Shown here piece by piece: positions 34,329 through 42,892 of a DNA stretch of 64,000 nucleotides. Each line of letters opens with the position of its first letter. Position 1 is the first letter of the stretch. The stretch is taken from contig DBHX01000055.1 in NCBI GenBank assembly GCA_002296285.1, positions 8,736-72,735 on the forward strand, in the 5' to 3' direction. Below the pieces are notes generated by a model that made no database searches, was not told the DNA's origin, and saw only the letters and a program-made list of their open reading frames with translations. This stretch comes from a bacterium UBP8_UBA817 (GTDB lineage Bacteria; Margulisbacteria; Marinamargulisbacteria; UBA817). The position numbers and the translations under genes were made by a program.

Positions 34329-35630
34329 TTAAAGGGATGTGTTGTTTTTTTTCAAAATTGAGTGGTGATATTTGTTCAATAAACGTGATTTTTTTGAGGA
34401 TAGGGCAATTAAATCGAGACGATAATCTTGATTAAAATCAATCGCGTATACTGCGGATAGCCGTTTGTCTGATGGGTAAGTAAATACTGGGGCTGAAAAT
34501 CCGTCGGGAGTATTGATGTGTATGGTGAGCTGGTTGTCTTGAGGGATAATCAGATCGACTCGTCCATCGTTATTTATATCGACACTGCTTAGGTCACTAA
34601 AGTACCCTTTATTGCTTTTTATTTTTTTATTAATCGGAGTTTCAATGATGTGATTAGTTTTAAAATATGGTTTCGGTTGAATATTATTTTTGATGGTCCA
34701 GTTAAATTCAATATCATTGATTTGATGAAACTTTTTTCCATAACTCTCATATTTTGTTAAAAGATCAAAGATTGATATGGACATCTCTTTTGCTAATGTA
34801 AAGTAAACAGCATAAAATTCAGAGATCCGTTCAGCCAATAATTCCAATGCAAAAGGGTCCATAATGGCGGTTCTGTAATTGGTTTGAATTTCTTTAATGG
34901 TATCCCAGTGCATGATGGTATCTCGAATGCTATCCAATGTGTAGTGTCGTATGGTTATTAATTTTAGATCGTCCTTTGGTTGTTTTAATTGCATGGCCAC
35001 TTCCAAATCGCCATTGTTGAGCAACTTGAATGGTAATGTTTTGAGCAAATGATTAAATTCATCTTCAAAGGTTACAATTTGGTAGGCAAAATCTGTTTTA
35101 TTGATGTCTTCTTTGTTTATTTCTGAGAATTGATTCGTATCTATTCGCAATGAATCAATCGGGAATAGTAAAAAATTTAAGTTTTTAATGAAGTGTTGTT
35201 TTAGTAAATCAATTTCTTTTTGATTGACGGGTAGTTTAAATATTTTGGAGAGTAATTTTGCTTGATATTCGGATGTTAAGGGTTGTTGCCAAACGGTATC
35301 GTTGTATTTCATCAGTGCGTTGATTTTATTTTTTGTGATATTATTTGATATTTTTTTTAGCCAAAACAGGTATAAAAATGATGTTTTTTTATTGGGTGTA
35401 TTTATTGGTTTTAAGTTCAATTCACGTCTGATTTCTTTGTAGGCAAATTGGATATCTTCTTTGGTAATTTTGGGATGATGATTGCGAATGGCTGATTCCT
35501 TTGCAAAGTGCAATAACTTTGTATTTAAATGCGTTGAAATTGAGACTAATTGGTGAATGTTTGAGACAGATAATTCCATTAAAATTGTTGTATCAATGTT
35601 TTCATTTCCCAAGTCAAATAGGATGGACAA
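34329..35630 (-). pseudogene. Middle piece of the broken FG-GAP/VCBS-repeat gene
   Basis: This 433-codon frame begins only at a TTG and is in the same frame as the piece upstream, separated from it by the TAA at 35646-35648. Residues ~1-340 are mainly helical and not recognised. VCBS loops appear at ~347-361 (SVDINNDGRVDLII) and ~393-407 (AIDFNQDYRLDLIAL). The frame then leaves the conserved register at TCA AAA AAA TCA (34389-34395) and stops at 34329. Restoring one A, or a -1 slip on A AAA AAA, joins it smoothly to the following VCBS repeats. Either the gene is decayed, the assembly lost one base of a homopolymer, or the site is recoded. Confidence 0.6.
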
Positions 35631-35645
35631 TAAATATCGGAAATG

Positions 35646-36053
35646 TTAAGTTAAACGGTGATAATGATATTGCTGATTTTCAATCAGTGTCATGGAGTCT
35701 GTTTGGTTTGTGATTGGGTTTAGCCAATGGGCATTTTCTTGACCAATGATATGCAATAGATTTTCTGAAAATGATGCATCATTGCTGGATGCAGATTGCC
35801 AAATATTCCATAGCAATGTTTTCATTGCTTCAATTTTTAGGGTCATGGCAAAGTATGTTAATGGAAGGCGTGCTTGGTGAAATTCCATCATTCGAACGGT
35901 TGACCAACAGGTGCAGTCTTTTTCTATTTCTTGTTTATGGATCATTGAGTTTAATGTTTTTGCTGTTAATATTAAGTGAGGTGTTAACAGTGTTTTATAT
36001 CCAATGAGTGTTGTTGCACCGAGTATGAAAATTGTGAGAATTATTTTTCGCAT
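35646..36053 (-). pseudogene. N-terminal, exported piece of the broken FG-GAP/VCBS-repeat gene
   Basis: 135 codons starting with a signal peptide or membrane anchor (MRKIILTIFILGATTLIGY), followed by CTCWSTVRMMEFHQARLPL and a helical region. The TAA at 35646-35648 is in frame with the next piece: without it the text would read YHYHRLT-x-HFRYLLSILFDL and continue. A single substitution such as CAA to TAA would explain it. Taken with the frameshift, the whole 33814-36053 region is best read as one degraded surface-protein gene of the CRTAC1/FG-GAP kind. A short independent exported protein is the alternative. Confidence 0.55.
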
Positions 36054-36105
36054 GTCAATTTTTACATTCTTATATTGTTAAAAAAAAGTTAAGTGATCTC
36101 ATTTT

Positions 36106-36978
36106 TTAGTTTAAATAGATGCTCTTTAAAAATGTATTTAGAATACTGGAGGATAAAAGAAAAATATAAAATAAGTAGAGAATGTAGATAAATTTTAATT
36201 TAATGTCCTCTTTTTTTATCAATACAAATCCCATGGTTAATAATGCGTAAGCAAATCCTCGAATGGGTAGAACAAAGTAAAGGCTGCCAAAGATTAATAA
36301 AAATGAATGTTGCCAAATGTATACTTTTTTTCTTTTTAAAAAGAATAACAATGCCAGTATTCCTTCAATAATGAGTGTGTACCAGGTGAGGAACTTGCTG
36401 ATGGGATGTAAAATATAGGGGCCGGCATTTAGTATGACTGTTTTGGTTTCATAGGTGACTTTATTTATCAGGTATATATTTTCTGATATCACTTCTGAAA
36501 GGTTGTATTGAATGAGTGGCCCAATAAAATTAAACCGTTGATCAGTAATTAATTTGTAATAAAAGAAATCTCCGCTTAAAAAGTTGGGGTTTAATTTCTG
36601 AACGAATGCGTATGCCATGCAAAAAGCGATGAGGTATTTTGCGGATAATTTTAATGATTCATGTTGATTGGTTGTGAAAAAGCTTGTGCAAATGGCCAAT
36701 AGCCAATACCCCCAAAGGTAAATGTGATTATCGATGATTTGCCAATTTTGTATGACAAATAGAAAATAAAAAGTGGTGATCGAGATCCAGTAATATTTTG
36801 AATGTCGACTTCGTTCAAACAATATCCCAATGCTTCCCAATGTAAGTATTGGGAGATATATTATGGGGTTGCTTTCAATAATCGATTCAAAATGAAGCAC
36901 GATAAAAAATATGGAGAGTAAAATTGAGAATTTTTGTGGATGAATGACTCGCAATTGTTGGGTAATTTTTTGTATCAT
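36106..36978 (-). CDS. HTTM-like polytopic membrane protein
   Basis: A 290-residue membrane protein with about eight hydrophobic segments (FSILLSIFFIVLHF, YWISITTFYFLFVI, FLTWYTLIIEGILALLFFL, FIYILYLFYIFLLSSS). The central FCMAYAFVQKLNPNFLSGDFFYYKL and the following HPISKFLTWYTLIIEG block resemble the HTTM / vitamin-K gamma-carboxylase-like family, whose eukaryotic member carboxylates Glu in Ca-binding proteins; bacterial members are mostly uncharacterised. It overlaps the upstream gene by 4 nt. It sits beside a VCBS-repeat gene, and association of HTTM proteins with FG-GAP/CRTAC1 proteins is something I recall from other genomes rather than can show here. Confidence 0.6.
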   Translation of the reverse strand: MIQKITQQLRVIHPQKFSILLSIFFIVLHFESIIESNPIIYLPILTLGSIGILFERSRHSKYYWISITTFYFLFVIQNWQIIDNHIYLWGYWLLAICTSFFTTNQHESLKLSAKYLIAFCMAYAFVQKLNPNFLSGDFFYYKLITDQRFNFIGPLIQYNLSEVISENIYLINKVTYETKTVILNAGPYILHPISKFLTWYTLIIEGILALLFFLKRKKVYIWQHSFLLIFGSLYFVLPIRGFAYALLTMGFVLIKKEDIKLKFIYILYLFYIFLLSSSILNTFLKSIYLN

Positions 36979-37469
36979 TTTAAATAATTTATTTTTCGAA
37001 TTAATTTGGGTTCTAATGTAAAGGATCGTTTATTAAAAGATAAGTCAAATACCTGAATTTCGACAGAATCAAATTTGGCGATGGTATCCTGTGCCCTTAG
37101 TTTGTTATTTTTTCCAATCATCGTAACACTTTTTTTTGGGGTATTGATATTTTGATAGATCCAAATTTTTTTCGTTAGTGTTTTTGTTAAGCTTTCGAGT
37201 GATAAATATTTGGGATAGTATTTAATTTTTTGAAACTCAACCATTTGATCTGGGCTTGGCATCGCGCATTCAAATGCCCCTCGATTTAATAAGTGTATGT
37301 GAAAGAATCGGGTATTAATTCTAGAAAACATCCCAAATCCGCCGCCTTTCCAATGATCCAAGTGATCGACACTGGCAAGGTATATTTGACGAAGTGCGAC
37401 CATATTTAATATCAGTATTGGTATAAAGGCTGGCCAAAATATTTGGAAAGTTTTAACTATTTTTTTCAT
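36975..37469 (-). CDS. Membrane-anchored partner of the HTTM-like protein (WKGGGFGMFS motif)
   Basis: A 164-residue protein with one N-terminal membrane helix (FWPAFIPILILNMVALRQIYL) and then the striking motif DHWKGGGFGMFSRINTRFF (residues ~38-56). The rest is a soluble domain with basic patches and no known motif. It overlaps both neighbours: 17 nt with the MetF-like gene upstream and 4 nt with the HTTM-like gene downstream, so the three are translated as a unit. The WKGGGFGMF-type motif is, from memory, typical of short proteins encoded next to HTTM proteins. Function unknown; it probably works with the HTTM-like protein in the membrane. Confidence 0.5.
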   Translation of the reverse strand: MKKIVKTFQIFWPAFIPILILNMVALRQIYLASVDHLDHWKGGGFGMFSRINTRFFHIHLLNRGAFECAMPSPDQMVEFQKIKYYPKYLSLESLTKTLTKKIWIYQNINTPKKSVTMIGKNNKLRAQDTIAKFDSVEIQVFDLSFNKRSFTLEPKLIRKINYLK

Positions 37470-38202
37470 TTAAGATTAAATCTAAGTATGGTGACAATTT
37501 GCAGGTGATTGGCATAATATAATTGTGTTGATTTTTTTCTTTGCATTGTTGAATGATATCTTTTGCGATTTTGATATTATAATCCAATGATAGATTGAAC
37601 TGTGGGGGAAATACAACATTATTTCTAGATGTCCAGTAATTGTATGATTTTTCAGTCAACACCGGTGAAATTCCGATGAACCATTCGCATGGATTGCACT
37701 GATCTAATAATATATTCACTAAGTTCACATCAAACAAAGGTTGAGTAAACAGTCCTTTTGCACCGGCAGCTAGTTTTTTTTGTGAATAGCTAAATTCTTC
37801 TTTAAAACTCTGACGATAGGGGTCATGACCGGCGTAAATGGATAGGTTGGTGTAGGCGGTACTTAATTCTTTGATGACCGATATGATGTTATGTTTATAT
37901 ACGGGTTGCAATGGGTTGGGTGGGGGGTCCCCAGAAATGATCAATATGTTTTGAATGTTGGCCATAAGAAGGTTTTGACACAGTTGATGAAGTTCCTCCG
38001 TAGAAAAATCACAGATGCGAATATGTGGGATGCAGTTGATATTTTCTTTTGCCAAATATTCACAAGCGGTATAACTGCGGTTATTGATTCGCAATATGTC
38101 AGGAACATTAATCCCATTGATTTGAGGGAAGGTATTCATTGCCCAATGGCTTTCATTTATTAGTTTGTTTATCTCTGTTGGGACGAGTTCTAAGAAAACC
38201 AT
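37453..38202 (-). CDS. Methylenetetrahydrofolate reductase-like protein (short MetF)
   Basis: A 249-residue TIM-barrel-type protein. The pattern is that of MTHFR: MVFLELVPTE at the first strand, IPHIRICDFS with LIISGDPPPN, then SIYAGHDPYRQSF and AAGAKGLFTQPLFDVN (the 'GADFFITQ' strand), and FIGISPVLTEK. MTHFR reduces 5,10-methylene-THF to 5-methyl-THF with FAD for methionine synthesis. It is shorter than the usual ~290 residues and the C-terminal part is weak, so folate-linked activity is likely but not certain. It heads the minus-strand unit that continues with the WKGGGFGMFS and HTTM-like genes. Confidence 0.7.
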   Translation of the reverse strand: MVFLELVPTEINKLINESHWAMNTFPQINGINVPDILRINNRSYTACEYLAKENINCIPHIRICDFSTEELHQLCQNLLMANIQNILIISGDPPPNPLQPVYKHNIISVIKELSTAYTNLSIYAGHDPYRQSFKEEFSYSQKKLAAGAKGLFTQPLFDVNLVNILLDQCNPCEWFIGISPVLTEKSYNYWTSRNNVVFPPQFNLSLDYNIKIAKDIIQQCKEKNQHNYIMPITCKLSPYLDLILNEKNS

Positions 38203-38265
38203 AGCCTTATTTTATCAAATAAGTGGGTCATGATTAACCTTTAATTTTTAAGGGGGGGATGGATT

Positions 38266-40176
38266 TTATAACGAGGAAAGTGATCGGTTTTTTAACGTTT
38301 CTTTTAATGTTGTTTTGATTTGATCCGGGTGCAGATTAATTTCTTTGTACAAGTCATTTACTGGGCCATGGTCAATGAATCGATCAGGTATTGAAAAAGA
38401 TATCCAATCTGACAGTGGTTTATTTAAATCACTAAATTCATTGAGCATGTAATTGTATACGCCACCAATTTTTGAGCCATCTTCAATTACGGCAATTGTT
38501 TTCGCGGATTGAATTAATGGTGTTAACGTATTTTTGTCTAATGGTTTAATGAAGCGTAAATTAACCACTGAAATTGATGCGTTGCATTCGCTTGATATTT
38601 CATTGGCGATGGTCACTGATGGCCATACAAAATTGCCCGTTGCAATAATCAGGATATCGATCTCTTCGCGTTTAGGTGGCACAATTACTTGGCATTTTCC
38701 ATAGTGTATGTCAGATAGTTGCTGCCCATCTTCAATTGGAACTTCGCCTCTTGGGTATCGAATGCTTACAATTTTGTCTTCTGTTGATGCCCATTTGAGC
38801 ATTTGTTTTAATTCAGTGCCGTCTTTTGGCGCACAAATCACCATGTTTGGGATCAATAGTAAGTAGCTGTAGTCAAATACGCCATGATGGGTGGGGCCAT
38901 CAGCACCAACCAATCCGGCGCGATCGATTGCGAAGATCATGGGAAGTTTTTGGAGGCAGACGTCGTGAATGACTTGGTCAAATCCTCGTTGTAAAAATGT
39001 GGAGTATATTGCCAATACGGGTTTTATCCCACCTTTGGCCAACCCAGCGGCAAATGTAACCGCATGCTCTTCTGCAATGCCAACGTCATAATATCGATCT
39101 GGAAATTGTTGTTCATATTTAACCAATCCACTGCCTTCTCTCATGGCCGGAGTTATGACATGGATATTGGGATTTTTCTCAGCAATTTGAATGATTTCAT
39201 TTCCAAAACATTCGGTATAGGTTGGGCGTTTTACGGTTGTTTTGTCAGTGGCTGACTTTTGTGCCGATACGCCATGATATTTTACGGGATTTTTTTCTGC
39301 CACATCCATTCCTTTTCCTTTGGTGGTCATGATATGAAGCATAACGGGCCCATTATAATCTTTGGCATATTTTAATGATGCCATGACGGCGGTTAAATTG
39401 TGGCCATCAATGGGCCCCAAATATTTGAAACCAAATTCTTCAAATAATACCCCGGATGGAATATCGAGTAAGCTGCTACGAAATCGTTTGACTGTTTTTT
39501 CAATGCGTCGTTTCATTGGGGTGCCAATTTTAGGTATTCGATCAAATATGCGTTGAAATTTGTCTTTCATTTCGTCGTAGACTTTGGTGGTTCGAATGTT
39601 GGTGATATAATTGGCCATTGCGCCAACTGGTGGAGAGATGGACATGTCATTATCATTTAAAATGCAAATGAAATTCCCTTTTAATTCTTTGATATTATTC
39701 AATGCTTCGTATGCCATGCCTCCAGATAGCCCTCCATCTCCAAGAACGCAAACAACGGAGTGGTTTTCCTGTCTTGCATTTCTGGCTTGCGCAAGGCCAA
39801 TGGCGGCACTTAAAGATGTCGAGGCATGTCCGGCACCAAAGGTGTCATGATCGCTTTCAGAAATTTTAGCAAAGCCAGATAATCCTTTATATTGTTTGAT
39901 GGTGTACATTTGATTCAATCGTCCCGTGAGCATTTTATGCACATAGGTTTGATGGGAGGTGTCCCATAAAAATTTGTCCGTTGGGCTATTAAAAATGGTG
40001 TGCAATGCCAATGTTATTTCAACCACTCCCAAGTTGGATGCCAAGTGCCCGCCCACGGTATTGGTGATGTCAATCAATCGTTCTCTAATTTCTTTTGTTA
40101 ATTGATGCAATTCATCATAACTTAAATTTTTTAGATCATTTGGTAAGTTTAGAGAATCTAATAATATATGAGCCAT
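38266..40176 (-). CDS. dxs: 1-deoxy-D-xylulose-5-phosphate synthase
   Basis: 636 residues, full length. It condenses pyruvate and glyceraldehyde-3-phosphate with thiamine diphosphate, the first step of the MEP isoprenoid pathway. Visible family blocks: DTSHQTYVHKMLTGR, GAGHASTSLSAAIGLA, the TPP-binding GDGGLSGGMAYEALNN with LNDNDMSISPPVGAM, the central KGKGMDVAEKNP, and in the pyrimidine domain EEHAVTFAAGLA and DRAGLVGADGPTHHG. It is the last gene of xseA-xseB-ispA-DUF212-dxs, the same association as xseB-ispA-dxs in enterobacteria, and lies 12 bp after the DUF212 gene. Confidence 0.98.
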   Translation of the reverse strand: MAHILLDSLNLPNDLKNLSYDELHQLTKEIRERLIDITNTVGGHLASNLGVVEITLALHTIFNSPTDKFLWDTSHQTYVHKMLTGRLNQMYTIKQYKGLSGFAKISESDHDTFGAGHASTSLSAAIGLAQARNARQENHSVVCVLGDGGLSGGMAYEALNNIKELKGNFICILNDNDMSISPPVGAMANYITNIRTTKVYDEMKDKFQRIFDRIPKIGTPMKRRIEKTVKRFRSSLLDIPSGVLFEEFGFKYLGPIDGHNLTAVMASLKYAKDYNGPVMLHIMTTKGKGMDVAEKNPVKYHGVSAQKSATDKTTVKRPTYTECFGNEIIQIAEKNPNIHVITPAMREGSGLVKYEQQFPDRYYDVGIAEEHAVTFAAGLAKGGIKPVLAIYSTFLQRGFDQVIHDVCLQKLPMIFAIDRAGLVGADGPTHHGVFDYSYLLLIPNMVICAPKDGTELKQMLKWASTEDKIVSIRYPRGEVPIEDGQQLSDIHYGKCQVIVPPKREEIDILIIATGNFVWPSVTIANEISSECNASISVVNLRFIKPLDKNTLTPLIQSAKTIAVIEDGSKIGGVYNYMLNEFSDLNKPLSDWISFSIPDRFIDHGPVNDLYKEINLHPDQIKTTLKETLKNRSLSSL

Positions 40177-40188
40177 GTGAGGATTATA

Positions 40189-40626
40189 CTAAAAACTAAT
40201 CATATTATACATAGCTAAGGAAATAATAATGCCAATGCAAATGCCAGCAATTATTTCTGGAAATGTATGACCTGTGTGCTCGTTGAGTGTGGGTTCACCG
40301 TGACGCAATACGTTTTGGTTCAATATTTTTGCATGTTTTCCAACCGTATGACGAATACCTCTGGCATCATAAATCACGACCAATGATAATACGACAGCCA
40401 AAAAAAAGTGTGAAGAGTTAACGCCGTTTTTTAATCCAATCGACAAGGTGATGGCTGTAATTAATGCCGAATGAGAGGACGGCATGCCACCGGATCGAGT
40501 TAATGATACGAAATTTACTTTATTTCCTGTAAGAAGCATGATGATTAATTTAATGGCTTGTGAAATAATCATGGCCGCAATGGATGCGATTAATGGGAAA
40601 AAATTATCTAAAATATTAATGAACAT
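40189..40626 (-). CDS. DUF212 / YuiD-type divergent PAP2-like membrane protein
   Basis: A 145-residue membrane protein. LTRSGGMPSSHSALITAITLSIG matches the phosphatase-like PSSH motif of the DUF212 (YuiD) family, related to acid phosphatase/vanadium haloperoxidase, and YDARGIRHTVGKHAKILN is the second family block. Four hydrophobic segments are visible. It overlaps ispA by 11 nt and precedes dxs; position between isoprenoid genes suggests action on polyprenyl phosphate or diphosphate, though this has not been shown for the family as far as I know. Confidence 0.85.
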   Translation of the reverse strand: MFINILDNFFPLIASIAAMIISQAIKLIIMLLTGNKVNFVSLTRSGGMPSSHSALITAITLSIGLKNGVNSSHFFLAVVLSLVVIYDARGIRHTVGKHAKILNQNVLRHGEPTLNEHTGHTFPEIIAGICIGIIISLAMYNMISF

Positions 40627-41521
40627 TTGGAACTCCTATATCAAAAATGTAATTAAAGATGGTGCTTAATTCGGATGCCGAATAAGGCAGTGTCTGAATC
40701 AGTTCAAGGCCTTTATTTTTATGGACTAGGGCTTCTTTTTTTGCACCGTCAAGGCCCAAGAGTGATACATATGTTAATTTATTTTGCATGGCGTCTTTTC
40801 CAGGGCTTTTTCCAAGGGCTTCTAAGCTGGAGGTTTCATCTAAAATGTCATCGATGATTTGAAATAACAATCCAAAATGGTGCCCAATCTTTTCCATGGT
40901 TGAATGGATGGCTTTATCTTCAGAAGCGATGGTGGATACCAAGGTGAAGCAGGCTTTTAATAATGCGCCAGTTTTTAAATTGTGGATTTGTTGCAGTTGG
41001 TTGAGTGATGCTTGGGTTGAATGGTTGGATTTTAAATCAAGCACTTGGCCACCGGCCATCCCATGAATCCCACAATTTGATGAAAATGTTTTGATTCCAT
41101 CAATGGTTTTTTTCTCTGATGTGTATTTTGGGAGTTCCGATGCAAGATATTCAAATACATAAGTATTTAAAACGTCGCCGGCAAGAATGGCGATATCTTC
41201 ACCAAATGCTTTGTGGCAGGTTGGTTTTCCCCGTCGAAAGTCGTCATTATCCATGGCGGGGAGATCATCGTGTATCAATGAGTAACAATGAATGAGCTCG
41301 ATGGCAATTCCAATGGGTATCCCGACGCTAATTGAGCCAGTTAAACTTTTTTCTGTAGCTAAGCAAATGAGTGGTCGAATTCGTTTCCCTGGGGCTGTAA
41401 CGGAGTAATTGATGGCTTTTTCTAAGATGTTTCGTTCATCCGATAAATTAAATTCAATGGCTTTTTTTAGTGCAATTTCAAATGTCGGGAGGTAACTGTT
41501 TTGAAGCGACTCAAGATTCAT
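40616..41521 (-). CDS. ispA: Short-chain polyprenyl diphosphate synthase (farnesyl/geranylgeranyl type)
   Basis: A trans-isoprenyl diphosphate synthase that elongates DMAPP/GPP with IPP. First Asp-rich motif DDLPAMDNDDFRRGKPTCH and second motif LLFQIIDDILDETSS are intact, with the preceding GKRIRPLICLATE block. The long FARM (DDxxxxD) and neighbours fit IspA-type FPP/GGPP synthases; product length cannot be read. The start is uncertain: ATG 41521 (used; 11-nt overlap with xseB) or ATG 41539, six codons upstream. It is part of the xse-isp-dxs operon. Confidence 0.93.
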   Translation of the reverse strand: MNLESLQNSYLPTFEIALKKAIEFNLSDERNILEKAINYSVTAPGKRIRPLICLATEKSLTGSISVGIPIGIAIELIHCYSLIHDDLPAMDNDDFRRGKPTCHKAFGEDIAILAGDVLNTYVFEYLASELPKYTSEKKTIDGIKTFSSNCGIHGMAGGQVLDLKSNHSTQASLNQLQQIHNLKTGALLKACFTLVSTIASEDKAIHSTMEKIGHHFGLLFQIIDDILDETSSLEALGKSPGKDAMQNKLTYVSLLGLDGAKKEALVHKNKGLELIQTLPYSASELSTIFNYIFDIGVPNVH

Positions 41522-41699
41522 TGGTTGATTTTTCTGCATGTTTAATTTTTTGTGTTAACTCTTTCATAATGGTGTTTAATTCAGTGACTTTTTTTAAGGT
41601 GTCTTGATAAATCTCTATTTGACATTCAAAGTCTAGATCGTTTGATTTTAGGCTGTTTATGGCATGTTCTAATTCTTCAATTTGTTGTTTTACTGACAT
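41511..41699 (-). CDS. xseB: Exodeoxyribonuclease VII small subunit
   Basis: From ATG 41699 the protein has 62 residues (MSVKQQIEELEHAINSL...), the usual XseB length. It is helical with a coiled-coil pattern; SNDLDFECQIEIYQDTLKKV corresponds to the family's 'LE.sl..Ye.G..l...c' segment. Together with XseA it forms the exonuclease VII complex that trims single-stranded DNA. An ATG 11 codons upstream is possible but would overlap xseA by 56 nt rather than 23 nt. Confidence 0.85.
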   Translation of the reverse strand: MSVKQQIEELEHAINSLKSNDLDFECQIEIYQDTLKKVTELNTIMKELTQKIKHAEKSTNES

Positions 41700-42816
41700 G
41701 GTTAATGGTTGCTTTGGCCTTTCCGTTGGCAAGTCTCATAAATATAGTATCATTTTTTGCTATTTGCTGAATAGTTCTAATGGGAGATTTTTGGTTGTTT
41801 TCGCAATAAATAAACCCATTGCTTAATTTTGAAATTGGGTTTAATGCCATGATTTTTTCATGAAGATGGTGAATCTTGGTTAATAATGCATCAAAATTGG
41901 CATTCAATGTGATTTTGGCCAACTCTGAAACGTCTGTTATTTTTGATTGCAAAGCATTGGCTTGATCCATTAACTGATGTTGAATGTTGGTTAATTCATT
42001 ATTTATGACATGAATTGGTTCCGTTGAATACTGCGCCAACCACTGAATCATGGCTGTGGGTGTTTCAAAATGTGTGTTGGCACATAAACAGGTGAGTGTG
42101 GTGTTTATGTCATGCCCAATGCCTGCAATAATGGCGGCACTTGATTGAACAATTTGGTTGGCGAAATGGTCGTCATTAAAGCAGTCAAAATCATGTTCTG
42201 CTCCGCCACCTCGTGAAATGCAAATGACATCTGGGGATAGCGATTCCGCAATGGTTAGCGCTTGCCGTAACTCCTCAGGAGCAAGTAATCCTTGCACAGA
42301 TGAAGGGATTAAAATAGATTCAAATGTATGGGGCGTTTTAGATAAAATACTCATAATATCATGGTGTGCTGCGGATTGATTGGCTGTAATGATGCAAACT
42401 TTTTCAATAATTCTTGGGATATGTTCGATTGTTTTTGTCGTTAATTTGCCATCTTTTTTAAATTGAGCCAATCGGTTGTCGAGGATTGATTTTTTTTGCC
42501 CCATTCCACCCAACTGAATCCGCACGCCTGAAAAAATCAGTTGGCCTTTATTTTTTAAAAATTTGCACTGCCCAATTATTTCGCATTTATCCCCTTTTTG
42601 TATTACGGGAATTTTTTTTAAATGTTGATTATAAATTACACATTGCAGATGCGCGCCTTCATGGCTAAGTGTTAAATAAAGATGGTCTTTGTTGTTGTAG
42701 TAGTTAAATTGAGTAATTTCTCCGGAAATGCATAGTTTATTTAATTGCAATTGATGATGCACAATATCTGCAAACACTTGGTTGAATTCAGAAACGGTGA
42801 ATTGTAAGTGATTCAT
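41677..42816 (-). CDS. xseA: Exodeoxyribonuclease VII large subunit
   Basis: From ATG 42816 the protein has 379 residues. An N-terminal OB-fold (FTVSEFNQVFADIV, LCISGEITQFNYYNNKDHLYLTL, IIGQCKFLKNKGQLIFSGVRIQ) is followed by the catalytic domain with CIITANQSAAHHDIM, VICISRGGGAEHDFDCFND, and AGIGHDINTTLTCLCANTHFETPTAM, where the conserved GHE/D and TPT-A blocks are recognisable. The C-terminus is helical for XseB binding. An ATG 12 codons upstream (42852) is an alternative start; neither has a clear Shine-Dalgarno. It is the first clear gene of the minus-strand operon. Confidence 0.94.
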   Translation of the reverse strand: MNHLQFTVSEFNQVFADIVHHQLQLNKLCISGEITQFNYYNNKDHLYLTLSHEGAHLQCVIYNQHLKKIPVIQKGDKCEIIGQCKFLKNKGQLIFSGVRIQLGGMGQKKSILDNRLAQFKKDGKLTTKTIEHIPRIIEKVCIITANQSAAHHDIMSILSKTPHTFESILIPSSVQGLLAPEELRQALTIAESLSPDVICISRGGGAEHDFDCFNDDHFANQIVQSSAAIIAGIGHDINTTLTCLCANTHFETPTAMIQWLAQYSTEPIHVINNELTNIQHQLMDQANALQSKITDVSELAKITLNANFDALLTKIHHLHEKIMALNPISKLSNGFIYCENNQKSPIRTIQQIAKNDTIFMRLANGKAKATINHVSKTTN

Positions 42817-42892
42817 ATTTAAGAAATTATCAGAAATTACTGTTTTTATCACGTTTTAATGGGATGTTTAGTGATTTGGCGTTGATGATCGG

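Noticed and set aside
40484..40669. Plus-strand ORFs opposite dxs, ispA and DUF212
   Set aside because: Shadows of well-supported minus-strand housekeeping genes.
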